Below, one piece after another: positions 42,957 through 51,859 of a DNA stretch of 64,000 bases (within the stretch, counting starts at the first letter, position 1; every line of letters begins with the position of its first letter). Origin of the DNA: CAVZMO01 sp963776195 (GTDB lineage Bacteria; Nitrospirota; Thermodesulfovibrionia; Thermodesulfovibrionales; SM23-35); the NCBI GenBank assembly GCA_963776195.1, contig CAVZMO010000053.1, positions 1 through 64,000 of the forward strand, read 5' to 3'. A program made the translations under genes and the position numbers. The notes beneath the pieces are model-generated. The model worked only from the letters and a program-made list of their open reading frames with translations, was not told where the DNA came from and ran no database searches.

Positions 42957-44495
42957 ATGGCTACGAGGTTATCCATGCGAAAGACAAAAGAGATTTTACG
43001 GCTTCACTGGGGACTGGGTCTGGGCAAGCGGCAGATATCACGCGCCTGCAACGTATCCCCGAGCACGGTAGTTGACTACATTCGTCGGGCGGAAAAGGCC
43101 GGATTGAGCTGGCCCTTGCCCGATGAGATTGATGATACAACAATCGAAGCGCTTCTATTCCCCCCTGAGCCCCTGAAACACCTGCCCCATCGTTGCATGC
43201 CGCCTATGGGAGATATCAACAGGGAACTCCGCAAAAAAGGTGTTACCCTGCAGTTGCTGTGGATGGAGTACAAGGAGAAGCATCCGGAGGGTTATCAGCA
43301 TAGTCAGTTCTGCGAATTATACCGCCGCTGGGCAAAGACTCTGGATTTGAGCCTGAGACAGGAATATCGGGCCGGAGAGAAGATGTTCATAGACTTTGCG
43401 GGTAAGGGTATACCAATCGTAGATCCTGCCACTGGAGAGATTACAGAAGCAGAGGTATTTGTTGCAGTGCTTGGGGCAAGTAATTACACCTATGCCGAGG
43501 CGGTAGCGTCACAGGATCTGCCGTCTTGGATCAGCGCCCATGTACGGGCCTTCGAATACTTTGGCGGTGTTACAGAAATCCTAACCCCTGACAATTTACG
43601 CAGCGGGGTAACCAAAGCATGCCGGTATGAGCCTGATCTAAATCCAACCTATCGGGAGATGGCAGAATTTTACGGCACCGTGGTAATCCCGGCACGTGCA
43701 AGAAAACCACGAGACAAGGCAAAGGTCGAAGCCGGTGTTCTTTTAGTAACCCGCTGGATAACAGCGGCGCTGAGGAATCATACCTTCTTCAGCCTTGCAG
43801 AAGCAAACGAAAGAATCCGGGAACTTCTTGAACGTCTCAACACCCGCAGGTTCAAAAAGCTCAATACGAGCAGGAAAGAACTCTTTGAGACGATCGAGAA
43901 GCCCTCGCTTAAACCGTTGCCGCTTACACGATATCAATACGCCGAATGGAAGAAGGCCACGGTTAACATCGACTATCACATCGAGGTGGACAGCCACTTC
44001 TACAGCGTCCCTTACCAGTTAGTAGGAAAGCATGTCGAAGTAAGGCTGACTTCAACTACGTTAGAAGTGCTCTACCATAGCAAACGCATTGTCACCCATC
44101 AAAGGAGTTATCAGAAAGGGAAGTTCACGGCGCTTAATGAACACCGACCGAAATCTCACCAGCGATATCTTGAGTGGACGCCGTCGAGGATCATAAGCTG
44201 GGCAGAGAAGACCGGACCATGCACAGCGAGACTGGTTGAAACAATCATGTCCGCAAAGCAGCACCCGGAGCAGGGGTTCAGATCCTGCATGGGAATCCTG
44301 AGCCTCGGGAAAAAATACTCTGCAGAACGGCTTGAGGCAGCATCAAAGAGGGCACTTGCCATTAAGGCATGTTCATACAAGAGCGTGAAGTCGATCCTCC
44401 AGAACAATCTCGATAAGATCGCGCTTCCCGAAGAAAAGGAGGTGACTGTAGTCATAGAGCATGACAATATCCGCGGTGAGCAGTACTTCAAGTAA
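42957..44495 (+). CDS. istA: IS21 transposase IstA
   Basis: A 512-residue DDE transposase. An N-terminal helix-turn-helix (GKRQISRACNVSPSTVVDYI) is followed by an integrase-core domain with Asp in MFIDFAGKG, Asp in ILTPDNLRSG and Glu in KAKVEAGVL, then the IstA C-terminal domain. The start at 42957 is chosen for its AAGGAGG. It precedes istB by two bases. Intact. Confidence 0.93.
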   Translation: MATRLSMRKTKEILRLHWGLGLGKRQISRACNVSPSTVVDYIRRAEKAGLSWPLPDEIDDTTIEALLFPPEPLKHLPHRCMPPMGDINRELRKKGVTLQLLWMEYKEKHPEGYQHSQFCELYRRWAKTLDLSLRQEYRAGEKMFIDFAGKGIPIVDPATGEITEAEVFVAVLGASNYTYAEAVASQDLPSWISAHVRAFEYFGGVTEILTPDNLRSGVTKACRYEPDLNPTYREMAEFYGTVVIPARARKPRDKAKVEAGVLLVTRWITAALRNHTFFSLAEANERIRELLERLNTRRFKKLNTSRKELFETIEKPSLKPLPLTRYQYAEWKKATVNIDYHIEVDSHFYSVPYQLVGKHVEVRLTSTTLEVLYHSKRIVTHQRSYQKGKFTALNEHRPKSHQRYLEWTPSRIISWAEKTGPCTARLVETIMSAKQHPEQGFRSCMGILSLGKKYSAERLEAASKRALAIKACSYKSVKSILQNNLDKIALPEEKEVTVVIEHDNIRGEQYFK

Positions 44496-44497
44496 AA

Positions 44498-45331
44498 ATG
44501 TCTTTGTCATTTGCCCCAGAATCGCCGAAAGGGAATAGACAAGGGGTAAGGCATACCCCTAAAACAATCAAGGGAGGACTTAGAATGATTCATCAGACAG
44601 CAGAAAAACTTTATCAGATGCGGCTTGATACAATGGCAGCCGCCTTCAATGAACAATTGGAGCAGCCTTCAACGGGCAGCCTTAGCTTCGAGGACCGCTT
44701 CGCCATGATCGTGGACCGTGAGTGGATATCCAGAGAGAATCGGAAGCTTACCAAGAGATTAAAGGCAGCCCGCCTGAGGCTGAAAGCAACGGTAGAGGAC
44801 ATAGACTACCGTCATCCACGTGGACTTGATAAATCGGTTATGAGGTCGCTCATCACCAGCCAATGGATTAAGAGCCATCAGAATGTAATCATCACGGGGC
44901 CCACAGGCATCGGGAAATCTTACCTCTCAGAGGCTCTTGCAGATAAGGCGTGCCGTGATGGATTTACCGCGCTCCGTTATCGGGCAACACGGCTTATGAG
45001 AGAAATGGAGATCGCCAGGGGCGACGGAAGTTATATCAAACTTCTTAACCGGATGGCAAAGATCGATCTCCTCGTTCTCGACGACTGGGTGATGGATCCT
45101 CTTACTGATACTGAACGGAGGGACTTCCTTGAAATTATGGAAGACCGCCACGGTCTCAAATCCACCGTGATAACAAGCCAGTATCCGGTGACAAAGTGGC
45201 ACGAACGCATCGGCGAGCCAACAACTGCAGACGCCATCCTCGACAGGATCGTACATAATGCACACAGGATACCCTTGAAGGGAGAATCGATGAGAAAGAC
45301 AAGGTCAAACTTGACTCCATCCGAACACTAA
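44498..45331 (+). CDS. istB: IS21 helper ATPase IstB
   Basis: A AAA+ ATPase that assists IstA, with Walker A GPTGIGKS and Walker B LLVLDDWVMD, and the family C-terminus HRIPLKGESMRK. The frame is open from 44498, but the conserved protein begins at the ATG at 44585 (MIHQTAEKLYQMRLDTMA), behind AAGGGAGGA; this gives 248 residues. Confidence 0.92.
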   Translation: MSLSFAPESPKGNRQGVRHTPKTIKGGLRMIHQTAEKLYQMRLDTMAAAFNEQLEQPSTGSLSFEDRFAMIVDREWISRENRKLTKRLKAARLRLKATVEDIDYRHPRGLDKSVMRSLITSQWIKSHQNVIITGPTGIGKSYLSEALADKACRDGFTALRYRATRLMREMEIARGDGSYIKLLNRMAKIDLLVLDDWVMDPLTDTERRDFLEIMEDRHGLKSTVITSQYPVTKWHERIGEPTTADAILDRIVHNAHRIPLKGESMRKTRSNLTPSEH

Positions 45332-45418
45332 ACGTATGATTTAAACGTCCAGCTTCGCTATACGAAATAAGGTGTTCGAATGGACTGGATCAAATGTTCG
45401 AATGTGCCGGAATCCGCA

Positions 45419-45425
45419 TTCATAG
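45419..45425. repeat. 7-bp target site duplication, right of IS21
   Basis: TTCATAG directly after the CA end of the IS21; matches 42734-42740 perfectly. Confidence 0.8.
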
Positions 45426-45431
45426 AGTAAA

Positions 45432-45665
45432 TTACCTGATTATTGCTCTGACCAGTTTACCGATAATAGGAAGAATATCCGGTGAAGCTTCTTTGAGTAA
45501 GGCGGTTATGGTTTTATCAATTTCCCTTCTGCTTTTCCCTTGATGGCTCAATTCGAAAAAGTCCTTTATCTCGACCTTTAGAACCTTACTGATTTTATCC
45601 AATGTTTCAAGGGATGGACAACTCTTACCAACTTCAATCCTACTGAGATGCTTAGCCATGCTCAA
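45432..45665 (-). pseudogene. XRE-family regulator lacking its N-terminus
   Basis: 77 residues beginning inside a helix-turn-helix: HLSRIEVGKSCPSLETLDKISKVLKVEIKDFFEL is the recognition-helix half of an XRE (HTH_3) domain, followed by a family-specific C-terminal helix. The first two helices (usually 25 residues ending in QEELAEKAGIS) are not found upstream in any frame, so the gene is truncated. It may have controlled neighbouring accessory genes. Confidence 0.65.
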
Positions 45666-46074
45666 AAGAAGGAAATGATTTCTGAGTCCTCAAGCAACCT
45701 TGACATGGAAGCAAAGATAAAAGATAAATAGACTAAAAATAGCAGACAAATAATATAGTGTAGAGTGAGAATCATTTTAAATTATGCTTTTCTATAGCAG
45801 CTTTTTAGCTTCATACCATTCGAAATGCAGAGTTTCACAGCTTTTTGTCGGGAATCGTCTCTAAATGCATTACACACAGTTTGGTGAGCATCCAAAAGCG
45901 AGCTGTTCATAGCTAAGAACATTCGATTTCAAAGATTATCCCAACTTTTGCTCAAAAGGGAGCATTTTGTGTAATTTACCTCTAAAATATGCGGATATAT
46001 CAATAGGTTAGCTTGCTTTGTAGCCATTTTTATGCTATCCTTTTACCCAAAAGGAATGCGAAAGGAGAAATAGC
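45666..46074. other. AT-rich intergenic region, nothing recognised
   Basis: About 410 AT-rich bases between the broken XRE gene and the recombinase. No gene, tRNA or clear repeat found. The right edge holds the recombinase SD. Confidence 0.4.
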
Positions 46075-46695
46075 ATGGAAAAGACATTTGCACCAGTACC
46101 GTTAAGTAAAATCAAAAACCCCTTTTCTTCAAAGTCTCTGGCTATGGTGTTTAACAGCCCTCTTCCGAAATACTTCACCACCGAAGAGATTAGGCAAATA
46201 CTTTCCGATGAATTGAGGGGAAGCCATTACAAGCAATATTTCCTTTGTCTCTTCTTATGGAATACGGGCGTAAGAGTAAGTGAAGCTCTTTCTATCAAGG
46301 TGGAAGACATTGATCTAAGAGGTATGGTTATGAGGATAAAGACGCTAAAGAGAAATAACCATATGAGAGTCGTTCCACTTCAAAGTCAATTTATTGGAGA
46401 GGTTGCAGTTTGGATAAGTGAAAGAGGGCTGAAAAGAGGAGATGCATTCTTCCCGTTTAACAGAAAGACAGCATATAACCACGTAAGGGAAGCTTGTAAA
46501 TTGGCTGGCATTGAAGATGAGAGATGCCATCCACATACCTTCAGACATTCCTTTGCTGTGAACTGCATCCTCCATGGAGTGCCTGTAACCGTGCTCAGAG
46601 AATGGTTAGGTCACAGGGATATAACCAAGACCTTGATCTATACTCAGATATTGGCGCACGATTCTAAAATTTTTATGGAACAGGTAAGATTTTAG
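46075..46695 (+). CDS. catalytic-domain-only tyrosine recombinase
   Basis: A 206-residue integrase. Catalytic residues are present: Arg in NTGVRVSEAL, His-x-x-Arg in HPHTFRHSF, His in LREWLGHRD and the Tyr nucleophile in TLIYTQIL. The N-terminal SAM-like core-binding domain normal in phage integrases and XerCD is missing; only about 35 residues precede the catalytic fold. A good SD (AAAGGAG) precedes the ATG, so it looks like a designed gene rather than a fragment. It could move gene cassettes or the surrounding accessory region. Confidence 0.82.
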   Translation: MEKTFAPVPLSKIKNPFSSKSLAMVFNSPLPKYFTTEEIRQILSDELRGSHYKQYFLCLFLWNTGVRVSEALSIKVEDIDLRGMVMRIKTLKRNNHMRVVPLQSQFIGEVAVWISERGLKRGDAFFPFNRKTAYNHVREACKLAGIEDERCHPHTFRHSFAVNCILHGVPVTVLREWLGHRDITKTLIYTQILAHDSKIFMEQVRF

Positions 46696-47187
46696 GGAAA
46701 TGTTATTCTTGCGTAATCCTTTCACATTGAAAGAACCGTTGTAAGACATTTCTGATTACGGTTCGTTCCTTCCTGAACAGCGCACTTCTCAAAATCTACA
46801 AAATGGTGCAAGTTATCATCGGTAATCAACGGGGACATGTTGTGGAGATCGCTCTTCAGTGCAAATAAAAAGAGCCATCTTAAGGGATTCTACTTGTCGG
46901 TACAGCCTATTGACTTCTTTTCGGCTGTCCCACCCTTATATGGCTCCAGAATAAACTTGCGATCTCATTTCGGGATACCTAAAGCTCTTTTGTTTAAGTG
47001 GGTGCTTTGGTAGACGCTTAGGCTTCCTCCTCGCTTCCTGCCTGAAGTCTTGCAAACCAACATCTGATACAATAGTGCATATTCCTGCCGATAATTGACA
47101 GCGGAAAGGCGGGATGAGTTCTTACTCCATGTACTAAAGTCAGTCCGAAATTTCAGTATCACACGAAGTTCGCTTTTTCGGATATTT
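46696..47187. other. intergenic, one weak hairpin
   Basis: About 490 bases between the recombinase and the DUF2127 gene. A 7-bp stem (GAACCGT 46733-46739 with ACGGTTC 46758-46764) could be a weak terminator for the recombinase. The rest shows no gene. Confidence 0.4.
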
Positions 47188-47679
47188 ATGGGCAAGGTTA
47201 AGGGAAAAGAGGATTCAAAAGGAGGTCTTCGAGTCGTCGCCCTTTTTGAAGGGGCGAAAGGATTGCTTGTCTTGTTTGTAGGCTTTGGGGTTCTGGCGTT
47301 CATCCACAAGGACCTTCACTCGTTTGCCGAGCAGCTTGTTCGCCACTTTCATTTAAATCCGGCCAGACACTACCCCCGGATTTTCATCGATGCTACCAAT
47401 CACCTAACTGATGAGCGCCTTTGGGCAATGGCCTTCTCAGCTCTGCTCTACTCAGTGGTTCGCTTCGTTGAAGCTGTCGGTCTATGGCTGCAGCGGCAAT
47501 GGGCTGAATGGTTTGGTTTCCTTACCGGCGCGATGTACATTCCTGTCGAACTATTCGAAATTATACGTGGGGTAACTTGGCCGAAAGCTACCGTATTAAT
47601 TGTTAATACAGCTATTGTGGGATATCTATCCTATGTCTTATACCGATCAAAGCAAAGTCGTAAGCATGCCAGAGAATGA
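47188..47679 (+). CDS. DUF2127 membrane protein
   Basis: A 163-residue membrane protein with about four helices. The family motifs are clear: GGLRVVALFEGAKGLLVL near residue 10, then YSVVRFVEAVGLWLQRQWAEWFG and IPVELFEIIRG. The function of the family is unknown. The frame is open upstream, but the family begins at the ATG chosen here; its SD is weak. Confidence 0.8.
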   Translation: MGKVKGKEDSKGGLRVVALFEGAKGLLVLFVGFGVLAFIHKDLHSFAEQLVRHFHLNPARHYPRIFIDATNHLTDERLWAMAFSALLYSVVRFVEAVGLWLQRQWAEWFGFLTGAMYIPVELFEIIRGVTWPKATVLIVNTAIVGYLSYVLYRSKQSRKHARE

Positions 47680-47749
47680 TTGTTAAAACTCACGATGACG
47701 CGGAGATTCTCAGTAAAACCGCAGCCTTTTTTTTATAGTATACTTAGCT

Positions 47750-48499
47750 ATGATCGCAATAGAACAGATTTACCAGACTGCTGCGCTTGTCCTCACCGTC
47801 GGGTTCCTCGATACCATAGAGCGGCGGCACCCCCGTTTTCCCGTAAATCGCGGACACAACCTTGGGCTGAACATCACTGCAATTCTCGTGGTCATTTTCG
47901 CTGGGGAGTTCTGGAAGATTATCCTTATGAAGGGATTCGATGCCCTGAATCTGTCGAGCATGCTCGCCAGTGACAGTATGAGGCGCCTCCCAAGTGTGTT
48001 CAAGATACTACTGGGGTTGGTCGTTGCAGACTGCTGCCTCTACTGGGTCCATCGGGGCATGCACCGACGTAGAATCCTATGGCTCACGCATGTCTTCCAT
48101 CACTCCATCGACCAACTCTGGTGGCTTTCAGGGTCAAGAACAAGCGTAACACACCTTCTCCTATTCGCCGCCCCCCAGATCCTTCTCGGGTACTATGTAT
48201 TTCAGCTTACCCCGATAGAAGCGGGCATAGCATTTTCAATAGGTGTAGTCGTAAATGTCTGGATCCACACAAACATCGCGGTAAACTTGGGGCCTCTGGA
48301 CTGGTTCCTCATCACCCCGAATTTCCACCGCATACATCACGGAGCACGGGGGCTTGCCAGCAAGAACCTCGGGTTTGTACTGACCATTTGGGATAGGCTG
48401 TTTGGCACCTACGCGAATCCACAGACGATCGGGGATGAGTATGTACTCTCCTCTGTTTCGACGCGCGGACGCCTGCTCCGTCTCATAGCCGGTGTCTGA
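47750..48499 (+). CDS. sterol desaturase / fatty acid hydroxylase family protein
   Basis: A 249-residue integral membrane di-iron enzyme. The His clusters are in place: HRGMH near 104, HVFHH near 118 and HRIHHG near 197. It has about five helices. Such enzymes hydroxylate or desaturate lipids using O2, which is notable in a mostly anaerobic gene set; the substrate is unknown. It follows the DUF2127 gene by 70 bases. Confidence 0.85.
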   Translation: MIAIEQIYQTAALVLTVGFLDTIERRHPRFPVNRGHNLGLNITAILVVIFAGEFWKIILMKGFDALNLSSMLASDSMRRLPSVFKILLGLVVADCCLYWVHRGMHRRRILWLTHVFHHSIDQLWWLSGSRTSVTHLLLFAAPQILLGYYVFQLTPIEAGIAFSIGVVVNVWIHTNIAVNLGPLDWFLITPNFHRIHHGARGLASKNLGFVLTIWDRLFGTYANPQTIGDEYVLSSVSTRGRLLRLIAGV

Positions 48500-48748
48500 A
48501 AACATGTCAGCGCCATATGTTAGGCAGGACGTCAGATAGTAAAATTTACTCAGCCGACTTTCATGGCAAGTTGAGAATTACTTCCTGGTAACAAATACTC
48601 ATAGGACCTGCTATAATCTTGCTGATAAAAAATGGTAATGGATTTAATCCGTAAATGCCCTAATACTGTCAAAGGGGAAAACTTATGAGGCTTAAATCTC
48701 GAAAAAAGATGAACGGCAGATATCCATACTTGTTTGAGCATCATTGAA

Positions 48749-49054
48749 ATGACAATTTCAAAATGGTTAGATGAAAAGGAAGCGGAAGGCGTTGATGTAT
48801 CTCAAATAGTTTTACCTGATGACCTCTCTTTCGACGAAGACCCAGACGAAACTGTTTTTTTTGAAGAGAATAAGCCTTGCGGTTTCCTCTGCCAAGGCAA
48901 TCACCCATTTTCTACTGTCGAGCGTTTTGGACACTGGTATTTTTGTCGAGGTCAAGATAAAAAAGCTGGTATTCACGCTTCAGGAATGGAATGGAGATTA
49001 TTTACAAAAGATAAAGACCTCGCTATCAAAACAGCGAAATCCCATATTGAATAA
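48749..49054 (+). CDS. hypothetical protein, 101 residues
   Basis: No family recognised. The protein is small and acidic at the N-terminus (LPDDLSFDEDPDETVFF) and has aromatic and Cys residues spaced like a small fold (CGFLCQGNHPFSTVERFGHWYFCRG). The ATG at 48749 is chosen; a TTG 15 bases upstream is in frame. No strong SD. Its codon use is AT-rich as in other accessory genes. Confidence 0.45.
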   Translation: MTISKWLDEKEAEGVDVSQIVLPDDLSFDEDPDETVFFEENKPCGFLCQGNHPFSTVERFGHWYFCRGQDKKAGIHASGMEWRLFTKDKDLAIKTAKSHIE

Positions 49055-49171
49055 TCGATTCTCCGTGGCAGGGTGCAGATGCAATGTTCCTTCCTGTAGT
49101 CAACTCCATTGAAACCTGATATAATTTTGTCGAATACAACCTGAAATCACTAATTGAAAAGGTGAGTTAAA

Positions 49172-49732
49172 ATGGTTGAAGAGATAGAATTTATAATCAA
49201 TAAATGTCCAGTAGGTTTAATTATTTTCAATCGTAAAATGGATATCATTGACCGCAACAAAAAAGCCTCAATGTTTCTCAATCGGTTTGAGTTACCTGAG
49301 GAGATAATAACTGTTACCAAAAGACTATTTGATGCTTTTGAAAGAGGAAAACTCAGTGAACTATTTCCGGGAGAGATTTATATTACAAAAAAGCTCGATG
49401 GTTCAGCGAGTAACTGGGTATTCAGATTATACATACAAGAAAAATCAAATCCACTTGTCTATCTTCTTATTTTTGAGGAAACTGTTTCAAATAAGATTGA
49501 TTTACATGGAATAAGACAGCAATTTAAATTAACGAGGAGAGAGACTGACATACTCAGGCGCGTACTTGATGGTTCTAAAAATACTGAAATTGCAGTAGAG
49601 CTTGAAATAGCCGAGCAGACTATAAAAGACCATCTGAGCAATATTTATTTCAAGACCGGTGCTGAGAACAGAATGGCACTCATGCGAACCCTCGTATATT
49701 CTCCCAACAATCAATCCGGTCCACCATTATAA
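49172..49732 (+). CDS. LuxR-type transcriptional regulator with PAS-like N-terminus
   Basis: A 186-residue protein. Residues 1-110 look like a PAS-type fold (GLIIFNRKMDIIDRNKKAS). Residues 120-182 are a LuxR/NarL-type helix-turn-helix (LTRRETDILRRVLDGSKNTEIAVELEIAEQ in two parts). It lacks a receiver domain, so it is probably ligand controlled. It has a reasonable SD (AAAGGTGAG). Target genes are unknown; the envelope genes downstream lie beyond an IS. Confidence 0.8.
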   Translation: MVEEIEFIINKCPVGLIIFNRKMDIIDRNKKASMFLNRFELPEEIITVTKRLFDAFERGKLSELFPGEIYITKKLDGSASNWVFRLYIQEKSNPLVYLLIFEETVSNKIDLHGIRQQFKLTRRETDILRRVLDGSKNTEIAVELEIAEQTIKDHLSNIYFKTGAENRMALMRTLVYSPNNQSGPPL

Positions 49733-50046
49733 ACGGATCTACCCCAAATCAAACCTTGTTCTTCCTGAAATGTTGTATCGGGGGGCCTTGTCTCAATTGA
49801 CAATACTACACATAGAAAGAAATGCCCTGCGAGATTTCTGGGACCGGTTTGCTACTTCCTGAAGTCAACGCCTGATGCAATTACATGAAGATGCGACTTT
49901 CACCTCCAAACCCGCACCGCTGGACTGAAAGAAATTCTAAAGGTTATCAAAAGGAATCAAGATATAACAAAAAGTTCACCAGGAGCGTTACGCGATTCGG
50001 TGGAACGATAAGTTACTAAGGCGGCTATAAGTAAGGATACATATCT
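49733..50046. other. intergenic, nothing recognised
   Basis: About 310 bases between the LuxR-type regulator and the IS1182 left end. No domain or RNA seen. Confidence 0.4.
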
Positions 50047-50081
50047 GTCATTGCCCGGCTTGGAGGCTGTGTCGCAATTAT
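50047..50081. repeat. IS1182 terminal inverted repeat, left
   Basis: Reverse complement of 51773-51807 apart from three bases; core GGAGGCTGTGTCGCAATTAT. Confidence 0.85.
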
Positions 50082-50230
50082 CATTACAAGTTGCCTGTTC
50101 ATAAGAAACCGCGCGAAAAATACGTCATTCTCTGGCTTGACCAGGGAATCCAGGTTTTTGGGGGTAACTCCCTGAACAATTCGTGCTGAAAGCTGCCATT
50201 TACCAACATGTATTTCATAATCAAAGAACT

Positions 50231-51703
50231 CTATAGCGTTATTAAGCCGGCATGACTTTGAACTTTAAAACAAAACTCCAATACCCCACCAAGTAAAGTT
50301 ATCATCCGTGCAATATTAAAACAGGTCGCTCCAATTGATATCTCTGCTTTCGCCCCCTCCCGGCCACGAAGCAGGAAGTTTCTTATCCCAAGATTATGTT
50401 TTATGTGCCCAAAAGGGTGTTCTGCTCTTGTCTTTCTTCGAACATATATCTCCTGAGATTCCGGTTCATTGAACTGTCTCTCTATCTTTTCTTTGAGTTC
50501 TTCCCTGATAAGGCGATTGATTTTTCGGCCTTGTATGGCGTTCGTACAAATACCAAAATTCTTACATTGACGACATAAGTTCGCATCTTTTATCCGATAG
50601 ACTAATTGTTCTTCGCTAACCTTCTGTGTCGAGTAAATAAGCGAATGTCCTTCAGGACAGTAGTAGCAATTCTCTTCCGCATTATACGTAAATTGACTTT
50701 TGCTGAAGGGTTTCTCAGGCTGGTGTAATACTTGCCGCTGGGAAGGAACAACTACTTTTATATCTTTTCCATCCAGTTTCTCAAGTTCCTTTGTATTGGA
50801 ATAACCTGCATCAGCACATACAACTTCACAGCTTTTTTCTATAGCCTCTTCTGCTTGCTGAACCTGCTCTGATAACTGATTTATATCTTTTGTTTCACTG
50901 ACAGCATCGGCATGAACGATGAGTCCATTCTTATCATCAACTACGGTCTGGGCATTATAGCTTGCATGAGAACCATGAATGCTCCTCATCAATGCGCTGT
51001 CCGGATCTGTTTGATTTACTGTTCGTTGCACCCCATCTTTGGTCAGATCTCCTTTTGTTTCAAATTCAGTCAGAATTCCCTTGATTCGTTCCCGAAGATT
51101 TCTTTGATCGATAAGTTCTTCCTCCATTTTTACCAGCGAACCCTCTCCTTTTTCTTCTTCATCTATACGATCACATTCCTCAAGCAGTTTCTCTATGCGG
51201 ATATCTATATCCTTTAGCTTGCCTTCATACTGCTCTTTGGTGTAGTTTTTCCCTCTCGATGCATTTGCCCGTATTTTTGTACCGTCAATAAAAAGAATGT
51301 TGCCCTCAACCAGCCCTAATTTCATGCACATCCGGGCACATTGTCTCAATACTAACTTCAGTGCCTTTTTGTTATTCTTCCTGAATTCAGCTATGGTCTT
51401 GTGATCCGGTTTCAAACCCCCCATAAGCCATATGAATGCTACATTCTCATGAACTGCCCTTTCAAGTTTCCTCGAACTCTTTATCCCATATGAGTAACCG
51501 TATACAACCAGCTTGAGCATCGCCTTTGGTTCATATGCCGAATTCCCAACTTTATGAGGATCTATTTCCAGATCAATCTCGTAAGGATTCAGCACTTCTA
51601 TGAATGTGTCATATGCTCTCACTGGATGCTCTTCCCCTATGTATTCATCTATGCTCTGGGGAAATAAGGTAATCTGCGCACGACTACCACATTTATATGC
51701 CAT
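50231..51703 (-). CDS. IS1182-type DDE transposase
   Basis: A 490-residue transposase. N-terminal ITLFPQSIDEYIGEEHPVRAYD and YKPDHKTIAEFRK-like motifs (GGLKPDHKTIAEFRKNN) match the IS1182 group, followed by the DDE core with FIDGTKIRANASRGKNY, VVCADAGYSNTKELE and a C-terminal RRKTRAEHPFGHIKHNLG. A central coiled insert is typical. The gene is intact and the element probably active. Confidence 0.93.
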   Translation of the reverse strand: MAYKCGSRAQITLFPQSIDEYIGEEHPVRAYDTFIEVLNPYEIDLEIDPHKVGNSAYEPKAMLKLVVYGYSYGIKSSRKLERAVHENVAFIWLMGGLKPDHKTIAEFRKNNKKALKLVLRQCARMCMKLGLVEGNILFIDGTKIRANASRGKNYTKEQYEGKLKDIDIRIEKLLEECDRIDEEEKGEGSLVKMEEELIDQRNLRERIKGILTEFETKGDLTKDGVQRTVNQTDPDSALMRSIHGSHASYNAQTVVDDKNGLIVHADAVSETKDINQLSEQVQQAEEAIEKSCEVVCADAGYSNTKELEKLDGKDIKVVVPSQRQVLHQPEKPFSKSQFTYNAEENCYYCPEGHSLIYSTQKVSEEQLVYRIKDANLCRQCKNFGICTNAIQGRKINRLIREELKEKIERQFNEPESQEIYVRRKTRAEHPFGHIKHNLGIRNFLLRGREGAKAEISIGATCFNIARMITLLGGVLEFCFKVQSHAGLITL

Positions 51704-51772
51704 GATTGTCTCCTTTTTTTTCCATGCAGAATTCTATCATATAAATGGGTTCCTTTCATTTCCCCTTCCGCA

Positions 51773-51807
51773 ATAATTGCGACACAGCCTCCGAGCCGGA
51801 GAATGAC
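51773..51807. repeat. IS1182 terminal inverted repeat, right
   Basis: Pairs with 50047-50081 (three mismatches in 35). Confidence 0.85.
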
Positions 51808-51859
51808 AAACAGACGAAACTATGTCGCCATACTAATGACCGCATTAGTATGTGGCCTT

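Larger units (their letters stand above)
42741..45418 (+). mobile_element. complete IS21-family insertion sequence
   Basis: A 2678-bp element with TG...CA ends, the istA and istB genes, and a perfect 7-bp target duplication (TTCATAG). The terminal repeats are imperfect (CCGG and TCGAACA cores align). The left end carries three further copies of the CGAACAC block in the next 100 bases and the right end two TGTTCGAA blocks, the multiple binding sites typical of IS21. The intact duplication says it arrived by direct transposition and relatively recently. Confidence 0.92.
50047..51807 (-). mobile_element. IS1182-family insertion sequence
   Basis: A 1761-bp element bounded by 35-bp inverted repeats at 50047-50081 and 51773-51807 with three mismatches. 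It carries one intact transposase gene. No target duplication is visible, so either one flank has been rearranged or the ends are slightly inside my limits. Confidence 0.88.
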
